NCBI RefSeq assembly: GCF_003989825.1
Contig: NZ_RZHE01000006.1
Location: 496,001 to 560,000 of the forward strand
Reading direction: 5' to 3'
Source of the DNA: Vreelandella populi
GTDB taxonomy: Bacteria > Pseudomonadota > Gammaproteobacteria > Pseudomonadales > Halomonadaceae
DNA: 64,000 bases
Under the pieces are notes generated by a model that saw only the letters and a program-made list of their open reading frames with translations, had not been told where the DNA came from and did no database searches. A program made the position numbers and the translations under genes. Below, in pieces: positions 1-7,738 of this stretch (position 1 is the stretch's first letter; each line of letters opens with the position of its first letter).

Positions 1-772
1 CCGACTCAGCAAAATCCCCAACAAGCTTGGCGTAGCTATGCCCCACTTCAATCGCCTTCTGGGCCATCTCTTGGGTATAGGTGGCTTCATGCACCAGCAC
101 CTGGGCACCCGCGCATGCGTCAATCAATAACTCAGGCCGGTCATTGTCTCCCGCGATCACTACTTTCCTGGGCTTGTTCTTGAAGATTAAGTAGTCAGCG
201 CTTTTTAACAGTTCACCCGCAAACTCAACATCAAACCCTTGCTTCAACTGACCCCACAACGGCCCTCTCGGGATTCCCTTTTGGGTTAGCTTTTCGATAT
301 CTAAAGCGGCGTCGACATTTTTTTCTGTGAGCGCATAGGCGTAACACGCCACACGATGGGAAAGCTTGAACGTGGAAATTGCCATGTTCGCAAACTCAAC
401 GCTTGGCAGGTCGTCCGAGGCAATAAACTCCAGGGCAAAGGGCAAGCCTAGCTGCGTAGCCTCGCAGGTCGCCTCCAACCACGCCTTGATGCCTGCGGGC
501 GCCACAATGGTAAGCGGGTCTTTCCGGCCGTTCATTCCCGCACTCGCCAGTATGCCCGGCAGCCCATAGCAGTGGTCGCCGTGCACGTGGGTAATCAATA
601 TGGCTTTCAATGAATTAAACGACAGTTTCGTGCGCAAAACCTGATGCTGAGTGCCCTCCCCGCAATCGATCAGGTACCAACCTTTCCCTTTGCTCTCGCG
701 CAAAGCGATCCCGGTGACGTTTCTGCTTTTGGTGGGTACACCAGCGGAGGTGCCAAGGAATAGTAGGTTCAT
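1..772 (-). CDS. RNase Z-like MBL-fold metallohydrolase, partial at the window edge
   Basis: The reverse strand is open from an ATG at 770-772 to base 1, giving about 257 residues without a stop; the C-terminus lies outside the window. The protein starts MNLLFLGTSAGVP and carries the metal motif [13 protein letters not shown] (HxHxDH), then LSHRVACYAY, IAGDNDRPE and LVHEATYT. This succession is typical of the RNase Z/ElaC branch of the metallo-beta-lactamase fold. Family members are zinc phosphodiesterases, some processing tRNA 3' ends; others act on small phosphodiesters or sulfate esters, so the substrate is unsettled. A broken second copy of the N-terminal half lies at 6841-7229. Not an edge artefact: the reading frame and motifs are intact throughout. 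Confidence 0.85.
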   Translation of the reverse strand, partial: MNLLFLGTSAGVPTKSRNVTGIALRESKGKGWYLIDCGEGTQHQVLRTKLSFNSLKAILITHVHGDHCYGLPGILASAGMNGRKDPLTIVAPAGIKAWLEATCEATQLGLPFALEFIASDDLPSVEFANMAISTFKLSHRVACYAYALTEKNVDAALDIEKLTQKGIPRGPLWGQLKQGFDVEFAGELLKSADYLIFKNKPRKVVIAGDNDRPELLIDACAGAQVLVHEATYTQEMAQKAIEVGHSYAKLVGDFAES

Positions 773-1013
773 ATCTTGTTCTCTTTTAGGCACATGCTTT
801 GAAACCCAGCCTACGGATTCGCTGAATAAATGGGTAATCCAATGGCTGCGGCTTTAAGCAAAAACTGGCCGAACGCATGCCCGCTACCAAGCGCATGATG
901 CGACAGCAGGCTAGCAAATGAAATGCGTTCAAAATACGCGAGCGCTGACTATGCTGAGTAGGGTCGCAACCAGCAGCCAATAACAATCACAACCACTCAG
1001 CAAAGGAAGCCCC

Positions 1014-2216
1014 ATGCGTCGCACACAACTATCCTCTTTCATACAACAGTCCTCTTTCATGATAGCGGGCCTTGGCCTGCTGATATCCTCCCCACTTTGG
1101 GCGTGGGACGGCGTCGTCGAGAAGCAAACCTTTGAGATCGACAGCTTCACGACTCAAAACGGCGAGACGATTCCCAACGTGACAGTAGGTTGGGAAGCCT
1201 ACGGCGAACTCAACGAAGCCCGCGATAACGCCATTCTGATCACCCACTTTTTCTCCGGCACCAGCCACGCAGCGGGCCGCTACAATGCTGACGGTAAACC
1301 CTCTGGCTACTGGGATGCCATCATCGGCCCCGGAAAAGCATTGGATACCGATGAGTACTACATCATCTCCTCGGATACGCTGGTGAATCTCAATGCCAAT
1401 GATCCTAATGTCACGACCACTGGGCCGGCCTCTATCAACCCAGACACCGACGAGCCGTGGGGCATGGATTTTCCGGTAGTCACCATTCGGGACTTTGTCG
1501 AAGTACAGCGTGAACTGCTTGAAAGCCAGGGGATTGAATCGCTGCATGCGGTGATGGGCGCGTCCATGGGGGCCCTGCAAGCAATTGAGTGGGCCAGCGC
1601 CTATCCTGACCGGGTTGAGCGCTTGATCCCCGTGATCGGCGGTGGCGTAGCCGACCCGTGGCTACTGGCCACGCTAAGTTCCTGGGCCGCGCCAATTCGC
1701 GTGGACGCCAATTGGAACGAGGGTAACTACTATGACGGCGAACCGCCCACCGATGGATTAAAAGAAGCGCTTAAACTCGTTACGCTCAATGCCAACCACT
1801 GGCAGTGGGCTAACGAAACCTTTAACCGTGATTGGGCCGATGAAGAACGCGACCCCGCCCAGGATATCAGCGCCCGCTACGCCATCGAGCAAACGCTGGA
1901 TGACATTGCCGTCGCCCGTGCGGAGCTTTCCGATGCCAACCACCTGCTCTACTTAGTACGCGCCAACCAAACCTTTATGGCAGGCCACGGTGACTCGTTA
2001 GAGGAAGGCCTAGCCGCCATCGAAGCACCGACCTTGATGCTGTATAGCGAAAACGACCTCGTCTTCGCGCCTCAAGGCGTGCGCCGCACCGCCGAGCTGA
2101 TTGAAGCGGATGGCACTGAAGTGACGCTGGAAACCTTGGAAGGTAATCGCGGCCACTTGGATGGAGTGCTATCCATTGACCAGGCGAGTGATACGTTGCG
2201 GGCGTTTTTGCAGTAA
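1014..2216 (+). CDS. Exported MetX-like alpha/beta hydrolase
   Basis: A 400-residue alpha/beta-hydrolase related to homoserine O-acetyltransferase (MetX). The N-terminus (residues 1-30, ending in LWA) reads as a Sec signal peptide, so the mature protein should be periplasmic, unlike cytosolic MetX. The nucleophile elbow is MGASMGALQ with Ser184; the other triad residues would be Asp348 (LYSENDLVF) and His381 (GNRGHLDG). True MetX enzymes carry GGSMGG, so this is probably an esterase, amidase or acyltransferase of unknown substrate rather than the methionine enzyme. GGAAG precedes the ATG; Met16 is a possible later start. A 12-bp stem terminator follows at once. The last 66 codons recur as fragments at 2910-3107 and, in part, at 5026-5105. 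Confidence 0.8.
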   Translation: MRRTQLSSFIQQSSFMIAGLGLLISSPLWAWDGVVEKQTFEIDSFTTQNGETIPNVTVGWEAYGELNEARDNAILITHFFSGTSHAAGRYNADGKPSGYWDAIIGPGKALDTDEYYIISSDTLVNLNANDPNVTTTGPASINPDTDEPWGMDFPVVTIRDFVEVQRELLESQGIESLHAVMGASMGALQAIEWASAYPDRVERLIPVIGGGVADPWLLATLSSWAAPIRVDANWNEGNYYDGEPPTDGLKEALKLVTLNANHWQWANETFNRDWADEERDPAQDISARYAIEQTLDDIAVARAELSDANHLLYLVRANQTFMAGHGDSLEEGLAAIEAPTLMLYSENDLVFAPQGVRRTAELIEADGTEVTLETLEGNRGHLDGVLSIDQASDTLRAFLQ

Positions 2217-2221
2217 GGGGG

Positions 2222-2251
2222 AGCGCTGGCTTTTAGACTAAAGCCAGCGCT
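2222..2251. terminator. Bidirectional stem-loop between the hydrolase and higA
   Basis: AGCGCTGGCTTT and AAAGCCAGCGCT form a perfect 12-bp stem around a 6-nt loop. It sits between the stop of the hydrolase gene (2216) and the stop of the convergent higA gene (2254), so it can serve both strands. The run of T after it is short. Confidence 0.75.
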
Positions 2252-2253
2252 AT

Positions 2254-2547
2254 TTAGGCGGCTTCGAAATCCAAAGGTTGAAGATCGTCCAAATTAATTG
2301 TGCTGCGAGCCATCCATAAATCATAGGTATCCTGCATTGCCAGCCAGCTCTCCGGGGTACGTCCCAGAACCTTCGACAAACGCAAAGACATTTCGGGGCT
2401 AATGCCGCTCCCCCCTTTCAGCAATCTTGAAAGCGTAGAGGGTGAAACACCCAAACGGGAAGCAAGCTGGCGGGAGCTAATGCCAAAAGGTGCTAGGTAA
2501 ACCTCCCGAATAAATTCGCCGGGATGCGGTGGGTTATACATCGTCAT
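2254..2547 (-). CDS. higA: HigA-family antitoxin (XRE helix-turn-helix)
   Basis: A 97-residue protein beginning MTMYNPPHPGEF, the usual opening of HigA antitoxins. A helix-turn-helix follows (SSRQLASRLGVSPSTLSRLLKG, about residues 24-45), then the conserved SPEMSLRLSKVLGRTPESWL segment. HigA binds HigB and represses the shared promoter. Its ATG overlaps the higB stop by one base (TAATG), showing toxin-first operon order on the minus strand and translational coupling. The antitoxin frame is intact while the toxin gene upstream is frameshifted. A second in-frame ATG two codons on (MYNPPHPGEF) may be the real start. Confidence 0.93.
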   Translation of the reverse strand: MTMYNPPHPGEFIREVYLAPFGISSRQLASRLGVSPSTLSRLLKGGSGISPEMSLRLSKVLGRTPESWLAMQDTYDLWMARSTINLDDLQPLDFEAA

Positions 2548-2826
2548 TAGTGATAATCCTCATAATCAAGAATGTAAGCGTTGCCGTCCCGGAATTCGAA
2601 CGTCATGCGCCAATTTCCATTGATCCAAATCGACCATCGCTCTTTGTCTTTCCCCTTCAACGGATGCAACCGAAAGCCGGGGATATCCATGTCTTCCACT
2701 GAAATAGCTGTATCCGGAGCAGCAAGCTTGCATACGCAACTTCTTAGCGTGATCTGCCTGTATGCCAGCAGTGCTGCCACTAGCGTAGAACCGTTCCAGT
2801 CCTTTGTGACGAAATGATTGAATCAT
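2547..2826 (-). pseudogene. higB: higB toxin gene with a +1 frameshift
   Basis: From ATG 2826 the frame encodes MIQSFRHKGLERFYASG to about DHAKKLRMQ, the N-terminal third of a HigB/RelE-fold ribosome-dependent mRNA interferase. It then leaves the family frame. The remaining family sequence (LAAPDTAISVEDMDIPGF, then FRLHPLKGKDKERWSIW, NWRMTF and YEDYH) continues in another frame to the stop at 2547. The total length is one base more than 92 codons plus stop, the normal HigB size, so a single extra base near 2727-2731 (in CAAGCTTGC) explains the break. There is no homopolymer at the site. Either the toxin is dead, or the base is a sequencing error. Confidence 0.85.
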
Positions 2827-2909
2827 GAAGACAATAGTGCGTTGCGCATCGCGCATCAAAAAAATTTAAGCCCGGAATGAAAGCAACGTTTTGAAGTGAG
2901 ACTTACCCT

Positions 2910-3107
2910 ATCGAAACACCGACCCTGATGCTGTATAGCGAAAACGATCTCGTCTTTGCCCCCGAAGGGGTACGCCGCACCGCAGAATTGATTGAGACTG
3001 ACGGCACCGACGTGACGCTTGAAACCCTGGAAAGTAATCGCGGCCACTTGGATGGCGTGCTATCCATTGAGCAAGCCAGCGATACGTTGCGGGCGTTTTT
3101 ACAATAA
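2910..3107 (+). pseudogene. Orphan 3' end of a MetX-like hydrolase gene (copy B)
   Basis: In frame with a TAA at 3105-3107, this stretch encodes IETPTLMLYSENDLVFAPEG, then VRRTAELIETDGTDVTLE and NRGHLDGVLSIEQ to AFLQ. That is the last 66 codons of the hydrolase at 1014-2216. No start or upstream part is present. Most base differences from the intact copy fall at third codon positions, so the fragment descends from a functional relative rather than from a recent local duplication. It keeps its own terminator at 3110-3147. The two tails flank higBA as direct repeats. Confidence 0.85.
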
Positions 3108-3109
3108 GT

Positions 3110-3147
3110 GAGCAAGCGCTGGTTTCTCTAAGAGCCAGCGCTTGCTC
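3110..3147. terminator. Stem-loop after hydrolase tail copy B
   Basis: GAGCAAGCGCTGG pairs perfectly with CCAGCGCTTGCTC around a 12-nt loop (which itself can pair CTCT/AGAG). It is a relative of the stem after the intact gene at 2222-2251, sharing GCGCTGG/CCAGCGC, but has a longer arm. Confidence 0.7.
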
Positions 3148-3293
3148 TTCTAGCACCGCTCTGAAGCCTCTCTATTTCGCCACATCCTGACGATGATCAA
3201 CATAACGGCAAATACGTCGACCCACCGCAAGCGCGAACGCTGCGTGAGTGACTACACTGGTGTGGCCACCCACGCTATTAGGACATAACCGTT

Positions 3294-4421
3294 ATGCCAG
3301 TAACCAACGAGAAAGTCTTTATCAGCCCCGGCCGCTACGTGCAGGGGGAAGGCGTTACCGCCCGCGCAGGCCACTATGTCTCAACACTCGGGAAAACGGC
3401 GCTGCTTATCGCCGATGATGTGGTCTGGAAAATTGCGGGCGAGCAGCTCAGCGCTAGCCTGGAAGGCGAAGGCGTCAGTTTCGAGCGTGCCGTGTTCGAG
3501 GGCGAGGCTTCTAACCGAGAAATCGACCGCCTCGTTGAGCTTGGCCGCAAGCAGCAGACAGACGTCGTTATCGGCTTCGGCGGAGGTAAAGCCATTGACA
3601 CCGCCAAAGGCGTGGCTGAAAAGCTTGAAGCGGCTTGTGCCGTATTGCCAACGACCGCCTCTACCGATGCGCCTACCAGCGCCCTGTCGGTCATCTACAG
3701 TGACGATGGCGAGTTCGAGTCCTACCGCTTCTACAGCAAGAACCCCGACCTGGTGCTGGTTGATACCGGCATCATCTGCAAGGCGCCGCCGCGTTTTCTG
3801 GCCTCGGGCATTGCCGATGCGCTGGCCACTTGGGTTGAGGCTCGCGCCGCCATTCGCGCTAACGCCAACAACATGGCGGGCGGTAAAGCCACGTTGCTAG
3901 GCGCGGCCATTGGCGAGAAATGTGAAGACATCCTCTTCGAGCACGCCATGCTGGCCTATCAGGCCAACGAGGCGCAGATCGTCACACCCTCGTTTGAAGC
4001 CGTGGTCGAAGCCAATACCTTACTCAGCGGCTTGGGCTTTGAAAGCGGCGGCCTGGCGGCAGCGCACGCCATCCATAACGGTTTTACCGCCCTACACGGC
4101 GAGATTCACAACCTGACCCACGGCGAAAAAGTGGCGTACGGCACGGTCGCGCAGCTGATTCTCGACCAAACGCCGCAGGCAGAGCTGGAAGAGTATCTGG
4201 ACCTCTACTTGGCACTGGGCCTACCGGTGACCCTGAAAGCGCTCAAGCTTGACCAGGCAAGCGAGGAAGATCTTTACCGCGTAGCCGAGGCGGCGCTTAA
4301 AGAAGGTGAATCAAGCCATAATCTGGCCTATGAACTGACGCCTAAGCAGATAGTCCATGCTATCAAAGCGGTGGATGTGCATGCGCGGGCGTTTATGGAG
4401 AAGGTGGGGCTGAGCGGGTAA
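3294..4421 (+). CDS. gldA: Glycerol dehydrogenase (iron-type alcohol dehydrogenase family)
   Basis: A 375-residue protein close in length to E. coli GldA (367). It shows the NAD-binding loop GFGGGKAIDTAKG (residues 94-106), the adjacent TTASTDAPTSALSV segment, and the zinc ligands Asp175 (GIADALATW), His258 (AAAHAIHNG) and His276 (LTHGEKVAYG). The expected reaction is NAD-dependent oxidation of glycerol, or a related diol, to dihydroxyacetone in the cytosol. It stands alone on the plus strand between gene fragments, with no dihydroxyacetone kinase beside it, so the physiological substrate is not fixed by context. A 28-bp perfect palindrome follows 12 bases after the stop. Confidence 0.9.
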   Translation: MPVTNEKVFISPGRYVQGEGVTARAGHYVSTLGKTALLIADDVVWKIAGEQLSASLEGEGVSFERAVFEGEASNREIDRLVELGRKQQTDVVIGFGGGKAIDTAKGVAEKLEAACAVLPTTASTDAPTSALSVIYSDDGEFESYRFYSKNPDLVLVDTGIICKAPPRFLASGIADALATWVEARAAIRANANNMAGGKATLLGAAIGEKCEDILFEHAMLAYQANEAQIVTPSFEAVVEANTLLSGLGFESGGLAAAHAIHNGFTALHGEIHNLTHGEKVAYGTVAQLILDQTPQAELEEYLDLYLALGLPVTLKALKLDQASEEDLYRVAEAALKEGESSHNLAYELTPKQIVHAIKAVDVHARAFMEKVGLSG

Positions 4422-4433
4422 GACCCGCCAGGC

Positions 4434-4461
4434 ACATGGCGCCACGCGCGTGGCGCCATGT
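4434..4461. repeat. 28-bp perfect palindrome after gldA
   Basis: Bases 4434-4447 (ACATGGCGCCACGC) are the exact reverse complement of 4448-4461. With no spacer it could act as a terminator hairpin (loop of about 4 nt) or as a protein-binding dyad. No T-run follows, so a simple intrinsic terminator is not assured. Confidence 0.8.
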
Positions 4462-4502
4462 TGATCGACCAACCCTCGCTTCAGGCTGGCGCCTCCAGGC
4501 CA

Positions 4503-4984
4503 TTAGCGGTTAGCGTTCTCTTCAGCCAACTGACAAAGCGCATCGACCAGCACCTCGGGGGGCTGAGCGCCGGAAATCAGGTAGCGGCCGTCGAGGATGA
4601 TCCCCGGCACCGCATTCACCCCGGCCTCCATGAATCGCTGCTCTGCCGCCCGAGCGTCATTCGCGTACTGATCAGACCGAACGATGGCTTCGGCAGTGTC
4701 ACCATCAAGCCCAACCTCAATGGCCTTCTCGCGTAGAACCTCTGGGTCTGAAGGGTTTTTCGCCTCACCGAAGTAGGCATCAAACAGTGCCAATTGCAGG
4801 GCCGTCTCTTGGTTTTGCGTTGCGGCCCAGGCCAGCACCCGGTGGGCAGCGAAGGTATTGTTCGCCCGCAGCTCAACGCCCCCCGGAAATTCAATCCAAG
4901 TTCTTCGGCCACATAGACTTTCAAGCCGAAGGCTTCCAGCATTTTGGCAACAGGGCTGCAAACCGGGCATCCCGCAAAGAGCAT
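4503..4984 (-). pseudogene. Chimeric, frameshifted FrnE-like gene copy
   Basis: Bases 4503-4912 match the C-terminal two thirds of the intact DsbA/FrnE-family gene at 5968-6621 (FAAHRVLAWAATQN, DAYFGEAKNPSDPEV, RYLISGAQPPEVL). Beyond 4912 the similarity stops. The 5' part instead begins at ATG 4984 with MLFAGCPVCSPVAKMLEAFG and KVYVAE, a thioredoxin-like CPVC segment not found in the intact copy. The two parts join at VAEELGLNFRG, but one base is missing in the FRGA codons compared with the intact gene, so the frames do not connect. The CPWC active site of FrnE is lost. Best read as a decayed recombinant of two thiol-oxidoreductase-like genes. Confidence 0.8.
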
Positions 4985-5025
4985 TATCAAACAACTTAAT
5001 GCGGCTTACGCCCAAAACAGGTAAG

Positions 5026-5105
5026 GCAATCGCGGCCAGTGGGACGTGCTATCCATCGACCAAGCGAGTGATGCGCTCCAGTCGTTTTTGCCGAAAGTGA
5101 GATAG
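5026..5105 (+). pseudogene. Orphan 3' end of a MetX-like hydrolase gene (copy C)
   Basis: The frame reads GNRGQWDVLSIDQASDAL then QSFLPKVR and stops at TAG 5103-5105. This aligns with the last residues of the hydrolase at 1014-2216 (GNRGHLDGVLSIDQASDTL, RAFLQ). The catalytic His is replaced by Gln, one residue is missing, and the ending is altered. It abuts the chimeric frnE fragment. It is the third occurrence of this gene tail within about 3 kb. Confidence 0.7.
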
Positions 5106-5133
5106 CCGACAAGGAATTAACAGGTAGCGCTTT

Positions 5134-5787
5134 TCAAGATGGAAAAACCACCACGCCATCCCCCTCTTGCCATGGATGAAACTTGGTCATGGCCTGCAGA
5201 AAAAACGCGTGCTCCAACCAGTGCTGTAGCCACCGCTGCAGGTGCGGGTAAGGTAGGCTATAAAAAACATCGCGATCTACATGGGCGAATTGGCGGATAA
5301 AAGGCATGATGCCAATATCAGCAATGGTCGCGTTATCTCCCAGAAGATAAGGCTTTTGAGTCAGCTTCTCCTCTAAAACCTGTAAAAAAGCTTCACCCCG
5401 CTGCCGGTACTCTGCCTGGGTCATTTCGAGATGTCGGTCGGCGTATTTATAGCGATCCAACCAATGTTTAAATTCATTATCGTTTTGCTCGATCAGGGCA
5501 TTGGCCTGAGTCCTAACCTTCGCATCTAACAGCCCTTGCGGATCTTGTTGCTCAAGCGCCCACACCATTATTTCTCGGCTCTCTTCGATCACAGTACCAT
5601 CAAAAAGCTGTAAAACAGGCACAGTGCCTTTCGGGCTAATCGCTAGCATCTGGGCCGGTTTGTTCTTCAATGTGATTTCGCGCAGCTCCACCGGTAACTT
5701 AGCAAACAATAAGCCGAGCCGGGCACGCATGGCATAGGGGCAGCGACGAAAAGAGTAAAGGCGATGAAGTGATGACGTCATGGGCAT
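5134..5787 (-). CDS. Glutathione S-transferase family protein
   Basis: A 217-residue GST-fold protein. The N-terminal thioredoxin-like domain (about residues 7-85) has LYSFRRCPYAMRARLGL, placing a cysteine where GrxB-like and beta/omega GSTs carry theirs. It also has the cis-proline region GTVPVLQLFDGTVIEESREI for glutathione binding. The C-terminal helical domain (about 95-210) has NATIADIGIMPFIRQFAHVD, the conserved folding motif. The likely roles are glutathione-dependent thiol transfer or detoxification in the cytosol; the substrate cannot be told. It stands upstream of, but apart from, other redox genes on the same strand. A TTG or ATG a codon or two later could be the start; the chosen ATG is the first in frame. 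Confidence 0.85.
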   Translation of the reverse strand: MPMTSSLHRLYSFRRCPYAMRARLGLLFAKLPVELREITLKNKPAQMLAISPKGTVPVLQLFDGTVIEESREIMVWALEQQDPQGLLDAKVRTQANALIEQNDNEFKHWLDRYKYADRHLEMTQAEYRQRGEAFLQVLEEKLTQKPYLLGDNATIADIGIMPFIRQFAHVDRDVFYSLPYPHLQRWLQHWLEHAFFLQAMTKFHPWQEGDGVVVFPS

Positions 5788-5967
5788 TTTTCACAGTTGA
5801 ATTGAAGTCAGTAGACTCGGCGTCTCTGGTTTCAGTGGTTACTTCATTTTACGGTTAATCTCTGTTTAAGATTACCGATCAATGGGTCGGAACATGGACC
5901 GGCGTAGAAGGGCTATTTTTGGATCTCAGCAAAAACGAGTCGGCTCGGTGACCACTAAGGCGAGACG

Positions 5968-6621
5968 TTAGCCGTTCGCGTTTTCTTCCGCTACCTGACG
6001 AAGCGCATCGACCAGCACCTCGGCGGGCTGGGCGCCAGAAATCAGGTAGCGTCCGTCGAGGATAAATCCCGGTACAGCGCTCACCCCTGCCTCCATAAAT
6101 CGCTGTTGTGCCGCTCGAACCTCGTCCGCGTACTGATCAGACCGAGCAATGGCTTCGGCAGTGTCGCCGTCAAGCCCCACCTCAATGGCCTTCTCTCGTA
6201 ACACCTCTGGATCTGAAGGATTTTTCGCCTCACCGAAGTAGGCATCAAACAGTGCCAATTGCAGGGGCGTCTCCAGGTTCTGCGTTGCGGCCCACGCAAG
6301 CACGCGGTGGGCAGCGAAGGTATTGTTCGCCCGACGCTCCTGGGCGCCACGGAAATTTAATCCAAGTCCTTCGGCCACCGTCATAATCTCGCGCTGGGAC
6401 TGCTCCATACTGGCAGCATCCTTACCGTACTTGCGGCACAAGTGCTCCAAGATCGGCTCGCCCTCGGGTGGCATATCTCGGTTGAGTTCAAAGGGCTGCC
6501 AGAAGAGTTCGACGTCGATCTCGCCCTTCAAGGTTTCCAGCGCTTGTTCCAAGCGACGGTAGCCAATCGCGCACCACGGGCAGGCGACATCGGATACTAA
6601 GTCGATTCTTACCTTCTGCAT
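5968..6621 (-). CDS. DsbA-family (FrnE-like) oxidoreductase
   Basis: A 217-residue thioredoxin-fold protein with the N-terminal active site SDVACPWCAIGYRRLE (CPWC near residue 14). It contains the helical insertion typical of FrnE and 2-hydroxychromene-2-carboxylate isomerase relatives, and a C-terminal VSAVPGFILDGRYLISGAQ segment with the cis-Pro loop. It lacks a signal peptide, so it should act in the cytosol as a thiol-disulfide exchange or chaperone-like protein. GGAG stands in the 5' region (GATGGATCTCC on the plus strand). A frameshifted partial duplicate lies about 1 kb downstream at 4503-4912. Confidence 0.9.
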   Translation of the reverse strand: MQKVRIDLVSDVACPWCAIGYRRLEQALETLKGEIDVELFWQPFELNRDMPPEGEPILEHLCRKYGKDAASMEQSQREIMTVAEGLGLNFRGAQERRANNTFAAHRVLAWAATQNLETPLQLALFDAYFGEAKNPSDPEVLREKAIEVGLDGDTAEAIARSDQYADEVRAAQQRFMEAGVSAVPGFILDGRYLISGAQPAEVLVDALRQVAEENANG

Positions 6622-6840
6622 GATGGATCTCCTCGTCAGCTTCGGTCATCAGGACTCAAACAGCGCTATACACTGGCTTTTACCATAAAACACATACACG
6701 CAACCAGTTCAGCACATCTCGCACTTTATGGTTGAGGATGCGGAAGTCGGTACGCGTTCATTTCCAGTGCATATCGACTATTAAGCCTGTTGTTTTCATG
6801 TGTTTTCCTTGTTTAGGGTGCACTCATTATTGATCCTAGC

Positions 6841-7229
6841 GTAGCTATCGGCATGCTCCCAAACTCAACACAGGGTAGCTCGTCCGAGGCAATAAACTCC
6901 AAAGCGAAGGGCAAGCAAAGTGTGCTACCTCGCAGGTAGCCGCCAGCCATGCCTTGATGCCTAGGATTCCACAATAGTAAGCGGCGCTTTCCGGCCACCC
7001 ATTCCCGCACTCGCCAGGATGCCCGGCAGCCCATAGCAGTGGTCACCGTGCACGTGGGTAATCCAGATGGCTTTCAATGAATTAAACGACAGTTTTGTGC
7101 GCAAGACCTGATGCTGGGTGTTCTCACCACAACCGATCAGGTACCAACCTTTCCCTTTGCTCTCAAGCAAAGCGATCCCGGAGACGTTTCTTATTTGGTG
7201 TGTACGCCGCCGAGAAACAGTAGTTTCAT
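6841..7229 (-). pseudogene. Broken half copy of the RNase Z-like gene
   Basis: From an ATG at 7227-7229 this matches the first half of the gene at 1-772 ([44 protein letters not shown]). About ten bases are missing after the first six codons (the SAGVP region), which breaks the frame. A further one-base loss near 6963 puts a stop after LTIVES. Similarity ends at about 6841, so the C-terminal half is absent. The metal motif HVHGDH is still readable in one frame. It is a dead, truncated duplicate. Confidence 0.88.
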
Positions 7230-7341
7230 ATTTTGTTCGTGATCCCCCTTATGTACTCGCTTTAAGGCTAAGCCGATGGATTGCTAGCTATCTAAATCGG
7301 CATTTCATTAACCTGCTCGCTAAGGACGTCCCTGCCTCTAA

Positions 7342-7539
7342 CTATTCCGTGGCGATGGGTTCAATATGCCCTTTACGTATTAAAGTTCGAAGAAGTGTGC
7401 GAGCGATAGCTTCTTCGGACCTGCCTCCTAGATGTGTAAATTCTTTTCCGCTGTTCCCTAACATCGTAACTACATTCTCATCCTGCACGTACTCGGCAGA
7501 GTACTTCAGGCCATTCTGCTCTATTTCTATAATGTCCAT
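7342..7539 (-). CDS. Small hypothetical protein (65 aa)
   Basis: A 65-residue open frame starting MDIIEIEQNGLKYSAEY and ending with a charged helix (EEAIARTLLRTLIRKGHIEP). The ATG follows GAGAAA with AAGGGAA a little further up. Composition is balanced and there is no competing frame. The alternating hydrophobic pattern of the first half suggests a beta-hairpin followed by a helix. No family was recognised. It lies between the RNase Z-like remnant and the AT-rich stretch, so it may be part of the accessory DNA. Confidence 0.45.
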   Translation of the reverse strand: MDIIEIEQNGLKYSAEYVQDENVVTMLGNSGKEFTHLGGRSEEAIARTLLRTLIRKGHIEPIATE

Positions 7540-7738
7540 TTTCTCGATTTTCCCTTCGTGCGTTTACTAAATAGCGTTTAACTCAGCGACGGTCTTAGAA
7601 TGAGGGCAAAGTCGCAATGAAAAGGGGTTCCATCGGCCGCGTACGGAAGCGACTGATTAGATGATTATCACCTGCGCACAAGCCTATCGATTTTAATCTC
7701 GATCTGCTGCGAGACCTTCAGGGCTATATACGAGTTAG

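Noticed and set aside
1-7600. A chromosomal integron cassette array
   Set aside because: Mixed gene orientation, gene fragments rather than whole cassettes, and no attC-like repeated sites or integrase; the repeats are coding tails.
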